A DNA stretch of 64,000 nucleotides from JAGWBJ01 sp964291465. GTDB taxonomy: Bacteria; Chloroflexota; Dehalococcoidia; Lucifugimonadales; JAGWBF01. The position numbers and the translations under genes were made by a program. Below, in pieces: positions 56,219-64,000 of this stretch. Under the pieces are notes generated by a model, which did no database searches, was not told the origin of the DNA, and saw nothing but the letters and a program-made list of their open reading frames with translations. The stretch covers positions 86,949-150,948 of the forward strand of contig OZ219931.1 of assembly GCA_964291465.2 (NCBI GenBank), read 5' to 3'. Position 1 is the stretch's first letter. Each line of letters starts with the position of its first letter.

Positions 56219-57096
56219 CGACTAGCGACTCCTCGGTGGTGCTTACCCAGCCATCCAAGAACGGCCAGAAGACGACGCCGTCCTCATCGGACAAGGCCTT
56301 CGTCATCACCTCGGGCAAGGGCGGCGTGGGCAAGACCACCGCGACGGCGAACATCGGCGCGGGACTCGCCTTGCGGGGGAGAAAGGTGGTCGTGATAGAC
56401 ACGGACATCGGCCTCCGCAACCTCGACGTCGTCATGGGACTCGAGAACCGCATCGTCTACGACCTCGTGGACGTGGTGGAGGGGCACTGCAAGCTGAGCC
56501 AGGCTCTCATACGCGACAAGCAGGTCAAGGACCTGTGCCTCATTCCGGCGGCCCAGACCAGGGACAAGTCCTCGGTGACGCCGGACCAGATGAAGGAGCT
56601 GTGCGCCCGGCTGGGCGAGGAGTTCGAGTACATACTCATCGATTGCCCAGCCGGCATCGAGCAGGGGTTTCGCAATGCCATCGCCGCGGCGGAGCAGGCC
56701 GTGGTGGTCACCACCCCCGAGGTCTCGGCCATCCGGGACGCCGACCGGGTCATCGGCCTGCTGGAAGCGGCCGAGATCCCCATGCCCAACCTGGTGATCA
56801 ACCGCCTCCGGGTGGGTATGGTCAAGCAGGGCGACATGTTGGACAAGGACGACATCCTGGACCTCCTGTCGGTCAAGCTCCTGGGCATGGTCCCCGACGA
56901 CAACGATATAATAGTGTCCACCAACAAGGGCCTCCCGGTGGTGCACAACCCCAGGTCCCTGGCAGGAGAAGCCTTCCGGCGCATCGCCGCCCGCATCGAT
57001 GGAGACGACGTGCCCTTCCTGGACCTGCGGGACGACGGAGGCCTCATCTCGCGCGTCAAGAGGATGGTCGGACTTGGGAAGGAGGTGTCCTCCTGA
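56215..57096 (+). CDS. minD: Septum site-determining ATPase MinD
   Basis: Membrane-cycling ParA-family ATPase that recruits MinC. The 293-residue protein has a non-conserved N-terminal extension of about 27 residues, then deviant Walker A SGKGGVGKTT at 33-42, VIDTDIGLRNLDVVMGLENR, YILIDCPAGIEQGFRNAI, VTTPEVSAIRDADRVIGLL and the C-terminal amphipathic membrane-targeting helix GLISRVKRMVGLGKE. ATG overlaps the minC stop; TGA overlaps minE (TGATG). Regulated with minC from the upstream promoter. Confidence 0.96.
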   Translation: MTTSDSSVVLTQPSKNGQKTTPSSSDKAFVITSGKGGVGKTTATANIGAGLALRGRKVVVIDTDIGLRNLDVVMGLENRIVYDLVDVVEGHCKLSQALIRDKQVKDLCLIPAAQTRDKSSVTPDQMKELCARLGEEFEYILIDCPAGIEQGFRNAIAAAEQAVVVTTPEVSAIRDADRVIGLLEAAEIPMPNLVINRLRVGMVKQGDMLDKDDILDLLSVKLLGMVPDDNDIIVSTNKGLPVVHNPRSLAGEAFRRIAARIDGDDVPFLDLRDDGGLISRVKRMVGLGKEVSS

Positions 57097-57374
57097 TGGT
57101 CGACCTCCTCAGGTGGATTCTCCGGAGGCGGGAGAACAGCAAGGACGCCGCCCGCAGGCGTCTGCACCTCATCCTGGTGATGGACCGCATCGGGGTGTCG
57201 GCAGAGTTGATGGACACCATCAAGGGGACCATCCTCGCCGGCCTGTCCGACTACGTCGTGGTGGACGAGGGCTCCTTGGAGCTGGACATCAGGCGCGAGG
57301 GCGACTCCATGGTCCTGGTGTCCAACGTGCAGGTCAAGGAGGTCGTGCGGACCGTCGCCACCGTTGCCGGCTAG
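57096..57374 (+). CDS. minE: Cell division topological specificity factor MinE
   Basis: Stimulates MinD ATPase to drive pole-to-pole oscillation. The 92-residue protein begins with a membrane-targeting amphipathic stretch MVDLLRWILRRREN, then the anti-MinCD helix/strand region ARRRLHLILVMDRIGVS, and the topological-specificity part MDTIKGTILAGLSDYVVVDEG and SMVLVSNVQV. Length matches the family. It starts within the minD stop codon. The complete minC-D-E order suggests oscillating placement of the division site in a rod-shaped cell, although in many Chloroflexi min sets are incomplete. Confidence 0.93.
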   Translation: MVDLLRWILRRRENSKDAARRRLHLILVMDRIGVSAELMDTIKGTILAGLSDYVVVDEGSLELDIRREGDSMVLVSNVQVKEVVRTVATVAG

Positions 57375-57431
57375 GGGAGACGTATCCCACCCCTCCGGAC
57401 GCATTGAGACCGCATGACCCGGTCGCGGCGC

Positions 57432-58232
57432 CTACTTGCGGGTGGCGCGTCCCTTCAGGGCGGTCAGGGCCAACCCGATGCTCACGACTCCCACCCCCAG
57501 GACCGCGCCCACGCCTTTCCCCAGGGTCACGGGCTCCCAGCCGTTGGAGATCAGCGACCGAAGGGCCGCCAGCAGGTATGTGACCGGGTTGTAGACGGCC
57601 GCCGTGCCCAGCCACCCGGTCATCGCTTCCAGGGGCACGAAGAGGGTGGTCATGAACAGGAACGGGAAGAACAGCAGAAAGCTGATGTTGACGGCGGCGG
57701 GGTTCCCGGTCTTGAGGGCGATGGCGTAGGGGAAGCCCGTGAAAATCAGGCCCCACAGCCCGCTCAGGAACATGAATGCCAGGATTCCCGGCACGCCCGT
57801 GGCGAAGGTCACGCCGACGATGAACGCCATGATGATCACCGGCACGGTGAGGGCGGTGACCAGGGCGAAGTCGGCGATCATCAGCCCCAGGAGCAGCGCC
57901 AGCCGGTTCACCGGGCTGATCACCAGCCGGTCGAAGTAGCCGGTCTGTATGTCGGTCACCACCACCATGGCCCGGGAGACGCCTGTCACCGCGAACAGCA
58001 CCGCGACCGGTATCTGGAAGGCGCGGTAGTTGAGGCCCGGAATCTGCTCGGCCACGTCGTTGAGCGCTCCCACCGTCATGATGTACATGAACACGGGGAC
58101 GAAGAGGGCCGATATCGTAACTTCCAGGTCCCGCGGTATCGACCGCAGCGCCCGCTCCGCGACACTGGTCGTGTCGTGAAAGAACCCTCCCCGGCGGGCC
58201 AGCGGCCCTTGGTCCCTGGATGCTATCGCCAA
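57432..58232 (-). CDS. ABC-2 type transporter permease
   Basis: A 266-residue membrane protein of the DrrB/NodJ type. Six hydrophobic segments: FVPVFMYIMTVGAL, FQIPVAVLFAVTGVSRAMVVV, LLLGLMIADFALVTALTVPVIIM, ILAFMFLSGLWGLIFTGF, FLLFFPFLFMTTLFV and VLGVGVVSIGLALTAL. The DIQTGYFDRLVISPVNR segment is the typical ABC-2 signature region (DxxxGxxDRLxxxP). The start is TTG at 58232; the real N-terminus could be further upstream at a non-standard codon. It follows the ATPase by 25 bases and makes an exporter with it for a lipophilic drug, lipid or saccharide. Confidence 0.88.
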   Translation of the reverse strand: MAIASRDQGPLARRGGFFHDTTSVAERALRSIPRDLEVTISALFVPVFMYIMTVGALNDVAEQIPGLNYRAFQIPVAVLFAVTGVSRAMVVVTDIQTGYFDRLVISPVNRLALLLGLMIADFALVTALTVPVIIMAFIVGVTFATGVPGILAFMFLSGLWGLIFTGFPYAIALKTGNPAAVNISFLLFFPFLFMTTLFVPLEAMTGWLGTAAVYNPVTYLLAALRSLISNGWEPVTLGKGVGAVLGVGVVSIGLALTALKGRATRK

Positions 58233-58257
58233 TGCGGCCGACCTGGCGCGTTTCCGC

Positions 58258-59235
58258 TCACTGGCCTGACTCCTCCTGCAGCCGGGCCCCGGTAACCTGG
58301 AGGAACACGTCGTCCAGGGTGGGAGTCCTCAGGGTGAGCGCCTGGACGTCGGCCCCCAGGTGGTCCAGCGCCAGCGCCACGGTGCTGATCGTCGCCGCGC
58401 CGTTGGCAACGCTGACGGTCATCTCCTGTCCATGCACCTCCACGCTCTCCACCTGGGGGATCGCGTTCAGGGCCTCCGCCGCCTCGGCCGCGTCCCCCTC
58501 CAGCCGGACCACGATCAGGTCGGAGCCCCGGGCCCGTTTCAGGTCGGCGGGAGGCCCCTGGGCCGCCAGCTTGCCCTGGTCGATGATGCCCACCCTGTGG
58601 GCCAGCGCGTCGGCTTCCTCCAGGTACTGGGTTGTCAGGAATATGGTGACGCCCAGTTTCCCGTTGACGTTCCGCACTTCGTCCCAGATGCGGGCCCGGC
58701 TTATGGGGTCGAGGCCGGTGGTCGGCTCGTCCAGGAAGAGCACCTCCGGGTTGTGGACCAGGGCCGCCGCCAGGTCCAGGCGCCGCTTCATGCCGCCGGA
58801 GTACGTGCCGATCATCCGGTCCATGGCGTCGCCGATGTCCACCAGGCGGGAGAGCTCGTCGATGCGCCGCCTGACCTCTCTCCGGGAGAGGCCGTAGAGC
58901 ATCCCCTGGAGGCTCAGCAGCTCCCGCCCCGTCTGCTTGTTGTCCAGGGCGGCTTCCTGCAACGCCGCCCCGATGTGCAGCCGCACCTCGTTGGGCTGGC
59001 GGACCACGTCGTACCCCGCCACGCGCACCTCCCCGGCGGTGGGGGCCAGCAGGGTGATCAACATCCGGATGACGGTGGTCTTACCCGCCCCGTTGGGGCC
59101 CAGGAACCCGTAGATCTCCCCCTTGGACACGGCCAGGTCAATGCCGTCTACCGCCCGCACGGCGCCGAAATGCCGCACCAACCCCTCGGTGAAGATGGCG
59201 TGTTCCTGGCTGCCGTTGGTGCTGGAGCTACCCAT
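58258..59235 (-). CDS. ABC transporter ATP-binding protein, DrrA type
   Basis: A 325-residue ATPase. Walker A FLGPNGAGKTTVIRML, Q-loop ALQEAALD, signature YSGGMKRRLDLAAALVHNP, Walker B VLFLDEPTTGLD, and H-loop LTTQYLEEADALAHRVGIID are clear. After residue 225 there is the C-terminal domain of DrrA/CcmA-type exporter ATPases, ending ALTLRTPTLDDVFLQVTGARL. ATG 59235 is chosen because the protein then starts MGSSSTNGSQEHAIFTEGLVRHFG as in homologues; the frame extends further upstream. Co-transcribed with the ABC-2 permease; LLM monooxygenase gene is 19 bases upstream. Confidence 0.93.
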   Translation of the reverse strand: MGSSSTNGSQEHAIFTEGLVRHFGAVRAVDGIDLAVSKGEIYGFLGPNGAGKTTVIRMLITLLAPTAGEVRVAGYDVVRQPNEVRLHIGAALQEAALDNKQTGRELLSLQGMLYGLSRREVRRRIDELSRLVDIGDAMDRMIGTYSGGMKRRLDLAAALVHNPEVLFLDEPTTGLDPISRARIWDEVRNVNGKLGVTIFLTTQYLEEADALAHRVGIIDQGKLAAQGPPADLKRARGSDLIVVRLEGDAAEAAEALNAIPQVESVEVHGQEMTVSVANGAATISTVALALDHLGADVQALTLRTPTLDDVFLQVTGARLQEESGQ

Positions 59236-59254
59236 CGACAAGGGAGGCCATCGG

Positions 59255-60181
59255 CTAGGCGTGGAAGTGGGGCAGGACCAGCTCGCCGAACATCCTGAGC
59301 TGGCCCACGGTATCCTTGGGGTGGCACATGGGTCTGACCACGAACTTGGACGCGCCGGCATCCAGAAAGTCCTGGACCCTCGCCCGTACCTGTTCTGCCG
59401 TGCCCAGGGCGCTGTACCGGCGGAAGTGGGCGTCCTCCCGCACGCGGGTCACGTAGGGCTCCGCCGTGGCCTCCGCTTCCTCGGCCGTTGGAGCGATGAA
59501 GTAGCCCACCAGGGCCCCGATGTGGTCGTCGTCGATGGACCGCCCGTGCTCCGGTGCGGTGGAGAAGATCAGGTCCACCCCTTCCCGGACCTCGTCGGGA
59601 GTCGCCGAGGACACCAGCCAGCCGTCGCCGGTCCGGGCCACCCTCCGCTGGGCCGCGGGGCTCCGGCCCCCGATCCACACGGGGATCGAAGGCTCCTGCA
59701 CCGGCTTCGGCTCCACCGTCACGTCGTGGAGAGTGTAGAACTCTCCCTCGTGGGTTACCGAGTCCTCGCTCCACAGGCGCCGCATCACGGTCATCGCCTC
59801 GTCGGTCCTGCGTCCCCGGTCCGCCTTGGACACGCCGCAGGCCTCGTACTCTCGCGGGTCCTCCTGGCCCAGGCCGATGGCCGGCAGAAACCGGCCGTTG
59901 GACAGGTAGTCCAGGGTGGCCAGCTCCTTGGCCAGCACCACCGGGTTCCGGATGGGTAGCTGGAGGACGCTGGTGCCGAACTTCAGCTTGTCCGAGTAGG
60001 CGGCGACCATCGACAGGGCGATGAGGGGCTCGGGGCTGAACCTCTCGCCCACCACCCGGTCCGAGAGCCAGATGGAGTCGTACCCAAACTCGTCGCCCAC
60101 GGAGACGAGGTCCCGCAGGAATCCGAGGCCCTCGTCCCCGTCGGGGAAGGCTCCAGGCATGTAGCCTATGCGTATGCTCAT
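59255..60181 (-). CDS. LLM-class flavin/F420-dependent oxidoreductase
   Basis: A 308-residue luciferase-like TIM barrel closer to F420-dependent enzymes than the 29.8-kb paralogue. Markers: IRIGYMPGAFPDGDEGL, GDEFGYDSIWLSDRVVGERFSPEPLIALS (parts EFGYDSIWLSDRV and FSPEPLIALSMVAA), FGTSVLQLPIRNPVVLAKELATLDYLSNGRF (parts LQLPIRNPVVLAKELA and TLDYLSNGRF) and IPVWIGGRSPAAQRRVARTGDGWL. ATG 60181 precedes the first strand; no strong ribosome binding site. Located upstream of the DrrAB-like exporter on the same strand. Cofactor and substrate unknown. Confidence 0.9.
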   Translation of the reverse strand: MSIRIGYMPGAFPDGDEGLGFLRDLVSVGDEFGYDSIWLSDRVVGERFSPEPLIALSMVAAYSDKLKFGTSVLQLPIRNPVVLAKELATLDYLSNGRFLPAIGLGQEDPREYEACGVSKADRGRRTDEAMTVMRRLWSEDSVTHEGEFYTLHDVTVEPKPVQEPSIPVWIGGRSPAAQRRVARTGDGWLVSSATPDEVREGVDLIFSTAPEHGRSIDDDHIGALVGYFIAPTAEEAEATAEPYVTRVREDAHFRRYSALGTAEQVRARVQDFLDAGASKFVVRPMCHPKDTVGQLRMFGELVLPHFHA

Positions 60182-60267
60182 GCGGTCTCTCGCTTCATTC
60201 CAGGTATGGCGTCCAGGGCCAGTCCATCATACTCACGCCGGGGCGCCCGCGCAATCCCGGACAGCCC

Positions 60268-61248
60268 CTACCCGTCCAGCAGCCGGGTCACGGCGCGTTT
60301 CACCAGGTTGGCGGCCAGAGGGACCTTGTAGGCGTTGTCCTTCATGGGGGTGGCCCCCTCCACGGCCAGCCGGCCGGCGATGGCCCCGTCCACCTCCGCC
60401 ACGGGCTTGCCTGCCAGGTACTCCTCGGTGCCCCGGGCCCGGTACGGGACCGGCGCCACCCCGCCCAGCACCACCCTCGCCGCCGCCACGGTGGAGCCCA
60501 GGGGCCGCACCGACGCCGCGACGCTGGCCAGGGCGAAGTCCCCGGCTTCCCGTTCCCGGGCCTTCAGGTAGATGCTGCGGGCGCCCTCCGGCGGCTCGGG
60601 CAGGTGCACGCGGGTGACCAGCTCCCCGGCTCCCAGGACGTTCTCACGTGTCACGTTGACGGAGGGGCCGGCAAAGAAATCATCCACCGGCATCCGGCGG
60701 GCGCCACTGGGTCCGTGGACCTCCACGCAGGCGCCCAGGGCGGCGAGGGCCACGCCCGTGTCCGAGGGGTGGACGATGTAGCAGCGGTCCCCTCCCAGGA
60801 TGCACAGATACTTGGAGGTGCCCGCCAGCGCGTAGCACCTGTCTCCGCCCTTTTTCAGGCACGGTATCAGTGGGTGCCGGTAGTACCAGCACCGGGGTCG
60901 CTGGCACAGGTTGCCCCCCAGGGTCCCCACGTTCCGTATCTGGGGCGTCGCCAGAGTGGCCGCTGCCTGGGCCAGGGCCCCGTAGCGGGACGCGACTATG
61001 GGGTGCGCCGCGATCTCCGCGATGGTGGTCATTGCCCCGATGGCGACGCCGTCGCCCGTCACCTCCACCCCCGCCAGTCCCGGGACCTGGGACAGCCCCA
61101 CCAGCCTGGCCGGCGACAGCACCCCCTCCTTCATCTCGGACAGCAGGTCCGTGCCCCCGGCTATGGGGCGCGACCCGTTCTCCGAACGGGCCAGGAGGGC
61201 CACCGCCTCGTCCAGGCTTCCCGGCTCCAGGTACTCGAAGGGCCTCAC
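60268..61248 (-). CDS. Molybdenum hydroxylase FAD-binding subunit (CoxM/XdhB-YagS type)
   Basis: A 326-residue FAD subunit of the xanthine-dehydrogenase family. FEYLEPGSLDEAVALLA, RPIAGGTDLLSEMKEGV, and LATPQIRNVGTLGGNLCQR are the FAD-binding signatures; CO_deh_flav_C domain covers about 215-325. A Cys-rich insert CQRPRCWYYR...CLKKGGDRCYA...CILGGDRC is present, as in the YagS/PaoB and 4-hydroxybenzoyl-CoA reductase branch that carries an extra [4Fe-4S] cluster. GTG 61248 overlaps the stop of the large-subunit frame (GTGA) and has GGAGG about seven bases upstream. No iron-sulfur small subunit is adjacent. Confidence 0.88.
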   Translation of the reverse strand: MRPFEYLEPGSLDEAVALLARSENGSRPIAGGTDLLSEMKEGVLSPARLVGLSQVPGLAGVEVTGDGVAIGAMTTIAEIAAHPIVASRYGALAQAAATLATPQIRNVGTLGGNLCQRPRCWYYRHPLIPCLKKGGDRCYALAGTSKYLCILGGDRCYIVHPSDTGVALAALGACVEVHGPSGARRMPVDDFFAGPSVNVTRENVLGAGELVTRVHLPEPPEGARSIYLKAREREAGDFALASVAASVRPLGSTVAAARVVLGGVAPVPYRARGTEEYLAGKPVAEVDGAIAGRLAVEGATPMKDNAYKVPLAANLVKRAVTRLLDG

Positions 61249-63521
61249 GGGAACGCCTCCGGCCCCCTCAGGCGTTGGATGGCCTGGAGCACGACGTCGG
61301 GAGTGAGCGGCAAGCGGGTGGGCCTCACCTCGGTGGCGTCGTACACGGCGTTGGCGATGGCCGGGGCAACCCCTACGCAGGGAGGCTCCCCCAGCGCCTT
61401 GGCCCCCATGGGGCCCACCGGGTCGGTGACGTCGGCGAAGATGACCCTGATGTCGGGGTAGTCCACGATGGTCGGGCTCTTGTGCTCCAGGTAGCTGGCG
61501 TTGAGGGTTACGCCGGTGGGCCCGTCGGTGACCAGCTCTTCCGTCAGGGCGAAGCCCAGCATCTGGGAGATGGCGCCCTCGGCCTGGTTCAGGGCCAGCC
61601 TGGGGTTCAGGATTCGACCCGAGTCGTGGGCCGCCACGTACCTGACGACACGGACCCGCCCCGTGTCCGTGTCCACCTCCACTTCGGCGAAGTGGGCGCC
61701 GAAGGAGTTGACTATGTACTCGGTGCTCCCTGGCGTGAGCAGCTCGTCGATGACAGTGGCCTCGCCCTCCATCAGCCCGGCCGCCTCCCGCATCGACATG
61801 CGCCGGTGCGGGTCTCCCTTTACGAAGATGTAGCCCTCGGCAGCCTGCAAGCTCTTCCACCGGGCTCTCCAGGCCCAGGGAGGCTAGCTCCAGCAGGGCC
61901 CGCCTGGCCCCCCTGGCGGCGTTGACGACCGCCGTGCCCGTGGAGAAGGTGGCCGTGGAGCCCGCTGTTATGGGGGAGTTGGGCGTGCCCGACGTGTCCG
62001 CGAGGACGGGCTCGATCTCCTCGTACCGGGTGCCCAGGGACTCGGCGGCGAGCTGGCAGAGGACCGTGGTCAGCCCCTCGCCCACGTCGATCAGGCCGGT
62101 AGCCAGCTCGATGCGGCCCGACCTGTGGATGCGCACCTCGGCGGCGGCATGGAACCCCGGCCCGCCCCGGTAGAGCATGATGCTGACGCCGAAGCCGCGC
62201 TTGACCGACGGGTCGTCGGTCTCCCGGCGTGTGTCACGCCCCGTCCAGTCGAAGGCGTCGGCGCCGATGCGCAGGCACTCGTCCAGCCCGTTGCTGGAGA
62301 ATGGGATGCCCCCTTCCACCGGCTGGCTGTCGACTATCTGTCCGGCGGGAGTGGTCCTGCGCCCGGGCTGCCCCTCCGCGCGCACGTGGTTCCTGACGCG
62401 AAACTCCAGGGGGTCCAATCCCAGCTCCTCCGCCGCCCGGTCCATGAGGCACTCCAGGGCGAAGTGGCCCTGGGGCGCGCCCAGGGCCCGGTACGACCCG
62501 GCGGCGGGCCGGTTGGTGTACGCCAGGCGAGCCTCGTACCGTACGTTGGCGCAGCGGTACAGGTATATTGGTCCCTGTCCCAGGCGGCGGGCGACCCCCA
62601 GGCCCGAGGCCAGGTAGGCGCCCGTGTTGATGGTGGCCCGGGTGTCGATGGCCGTTATGGTCCCGTCCCTCTTTACTCCCACCCGCATCCGGATATGGGC
62701 GGCGTGACGGGTGCGGCCCGCCACGAACTCCTCCTCCCGGGAGTACTCCAGGCGCACCGGCCGTCCCGCTCGTCGGGCGAGCAACGCCGCCAGGGCCGCC
62801 ATGCGGGACTCGTCCTTGTTGCCGAACCCGCCTCCCAGGTACGGCCCCACGACCCTCACCCGCTCCGGGTCCATCTCCAGCGCCTTCGCCAGCGCGGCCC
62901 GGTCCACGTGCACTCCCCGGCTGGACTTCCAGACGGTCAGGTCGTCCCCGTCCCATCTGGCAGTCGCCGCCCGTGGCTCCAGGGGAGTGGCCGAGTGGAC
63001 CGGGACGAAGTACTCCCCCTCCACCGCCAGGTCCGACTCCCCGAACCCCGCGTCCACGTCGCCCCGCCGCAGGACCAGAGGCTCGCCGCCCACCAGGTTG
63101 CCGCCGGCGTGGACCGGCGGAGCGCCCTCTTTCAGTGCATCCTCTGCATCCAGCACGAAGGGCAGCTCCCGGTACCGGACCTCGAGCATCCCGGCGGCCT
63201 CCCTGGCCGTTTCCGGGTCCTCGGCGGCGACTGCCGCCACCTCGTCGCCCACGAACCGCACCCGCGTGTCGAGGATTGGCAGGTCGACGTCGACCATGCC
63301 CTTGGAGCGTCGAAGGGGGTGACGATGGCGTGCACTCGCGGCAGGCCGCAGGCCGAGGCCGTTTCCACCGACAGGATGTTGGCGTGGGGGTGGGGGCTGC
63401 GGAGCACCGCCGCGTGCAGCAGCCCCGGCAGGTCCAGGTCGGCGGTGTACTTCGCCTCCCCCGTAAGCTTGGGAAGCAGGTCCCTCCGCGGTACGCTCTT
63501 GCCGGCCACGGGCGTGCTCAC
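61245..63521 (-). pseudogene. Molybdenum hydroxylase large subunit (CoxL/XdhA type) broken by two compensating frameshifts
   Basis: Three frames together encode about 758 residues of a molybdopterin large subunit, the family's normal size. Frame one starts GTG 63521: VPRRDLLPKLTGEAKYTADL and LPGLLHAAVLRSPHPHA, ending after VTPFDAP near 63308. The next frame continues KGMVDVDLP, VRFVGDEVAAVAAE, VGPYLGGGFGNKDE, SYRALGAPQGHFALE and AGSTATFSTGTAVVNAARGARRALLELASLG. A last frame from 61849 gives QAAEGYIFVKGD, VNSFGAHFAEVEVDTDTGRV, GPMGAKALGEPPCVGVAPAIANAV and ends at 61245. A C run one shorter than expected (CC for CCC, near 63308) and an extra A in AA at 61849-61850 explain both shifts. Real decay or sequence error; the downstream subunit is intact and overlaps the stop. 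Confidence 0.85.
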
Positions 63522-63526
63522 TACCG

Positions 63527-64000
63527 TCAGTCCTGGAAGGTCATCCTGCGGTAGATGGCCCTGGTGGTCCGCACGTCATCCATGCAGTACCGGTAGATCT
63601 CATCCAGCCTGCCGTCCTGGTAGTAGTCGTACACCTTGCTCCCGTCCAGGTCGCCCTTGGGCGACTGCAGGTCCAGCGCCTCGGCCAGCTCTCCGAGCCT
63701 GATGTTCTCCCGGCCCCAGCACTCCCACTCCTGCATGACGTCGTAGACGGGCTCGCTGCGGTACCTGGTGAAGGGAAGGCGCCTGGTGGGTTCGATGCCG
63801 TGGATGATGGACCGCTGGACTATGAACCGCAGGTCGAAGTTCAGGATATTGAAGCCGACGAACAGGTTAACGTCCCTTGCCAGGTCCCAGAAGTAGCGGA
63901 GGATGGAGGGCTCCAGTCCGCTGATGACGTCCTCCGCCACGCTCCTCTCGGTCTCCTTGATGTATCCCACGCACAGGATGCGCCCCTGGTGCCCCCGGAG
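63527..64000 (-). CDS. DEDD-family 3'-5' exonuclease (PolB-exo2-like), N-terminus beyond window
   Basis: The minus-strand frame is open to the window edge; 157 C-terminal codons are visible. VGFNILNFDLRFIVQRSIIHGI is an Exo II motif (Asn-x2-Asn-x-Asp), and YCMDDVRTTRAIYRRM an Exo III (Tyr-x3-Asp) motif with catalytic Asp. The Exo I Asp-x-Glu would lie just outside the window; RILCVGYIKETE immediately precedes. Relatives are predicted polymerase-B-type exonucleases and ribonuclease-H-like proteins; role in repair is inferred. A GTG at 63970 could be mistaken for the start, but the conserved strand upstream is in frame, so the gene continues. Confidence 0.75.
   Translation of the reverse strand, partial: LRGHQGRILCVGYIKETERSVAEDVISGLEPSILRYFWDLARDVNLFVGFNILNFDLRFIVQRSIIHGIEPTRRLPFTRYRSEPVYDVMQEWECWGRENIRLGELAEALDLQSPKGDLDGSKVYDYYQDGRLDEIYRYCMDDVRTTRAIYRRMTFQD

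Noticed and set aside
60268..63297. A single 1009-codon gene fusing the large and FAD subunits
   Set aside because: The middle part of that frame, from 61849 down to 61250, is out of phase with the conserved large-subunit sequence; the real end of the large subunit and the GTG start of the FAD subunit lie in their own frames.
1..64000. tRNA, rRNA, prophage or intact insertion-sequence genes
   Set aside because: I looked through every gap and found no cloverleaf-like sequence, no rRNA landmarks, and no transposase or integrase among the supported genes.

Overview
The window is a gene-dense, GC-rich (by eye about two thirds G+C) bacterial chromosome segment with short intergenic gaps, many ATGA/GTGA/TAATG stop-start overlaps and frequent GTG or TTG starts. 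The gene mix points to a Chloroflexota lineage such as the SAR202 / Dehalococcoidia group. It includes repeated MmgE/PrpD and CaiB/BaiF family members, luciferase-like flavin or F420 monooxygenases, a Ddn-type deazaflavin oxidoreductase, DUF1501/DUF1800 proteins, a xanthine-dehydrogenase-type molybdoenzyme, and corrinoid uptake/processing without corrin-ring synthesis. This placement is inferred from gene content only; there is no rRNA, and I saw no tRNA, CRISPR array, prophage or intact transposase.

Layout. 1-2.1 kb: 5' part of an MmgE/PrpD gene, a broken NUDIX gene, and a HigBA toxin-antitoxin pair with its own promoter and operator. 2.1-10.8 kb: a corrinoid operon behind a strong promoter, a cobalamin riboswitch and a terminator: cbiA, a double-domain binding protein, btuC, btuD, cobO, a CobC-like phosphatase and cobQ. 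10.8-15.9 kb: peptidase/amidohydrolase-type catabolic genes, a second PrpD and a YkgJ-type protein. 16-20.1 kb: a minus-strand group with an NHL propeller, DUF1501 and DUF1800. 20.2-29.7 kb: VOC protein, TIM-barrel isomerase behind three 19-bp repeats, two CaiB/BaiF proteins, DAO-type oxidase, aminotransferase, phosphodiesterases and a small unknown. 29.8-32.5 kb: LLM monooxygenase, alpha/beta hydrolase, a C2H2-finger membrane protein and an AtzG/GatC-like small protein.

32.6-45.0 kb is a minus-strand surface-polysaccharide locus. Its upstream end carries a winged-helix/Rossmann regulator and an overlapping NusG-like antiterminator, followed by a GmhB-like phosphatase, an ABC exporter with a frameshift in its signature motif, four family-4 glycosyltransferases, a fused dehydrogenase/GFO-IDH protein and an SDR epimerase. 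Matching dyads flank the regulator promoter, suggesting autoregulation with downstream antitermination. 45.2-53.3 kb runs the other way from a good promoter: amidase, TcuA-like flavoprotein, a third PrpD, then aroE-aroC-aroK-aroB, almost all translationally coupled. 53.3-54.9 kb: GYD protein, TauE/SafE transporter and a small membrane protein. 55.1-57.4 kb: minC-minD-minE. 57.4-60.2 kb: a DrrAB-like ABC exporter and an LLM monooxygenase. 60.3-63.5 kb: CoxM- and CoxL-type subunits, the latter with two compensating frameshifts. The window ends in a DEDD-type exonuclease.

The observations I rate highest are: the regulator/operator/antiterminator arrangement of the polysaccharide locus; the tandem duplication of a corrinoid-binding domain inside one lipoprotein; three in-phase 19-bp repeats each carrying an extended -10 element; the catabolic-plus-shikimate operon; the C2H2-finger membrane protein; and three single-base indels that all sit in short same-base runs and so may be sequence errors.
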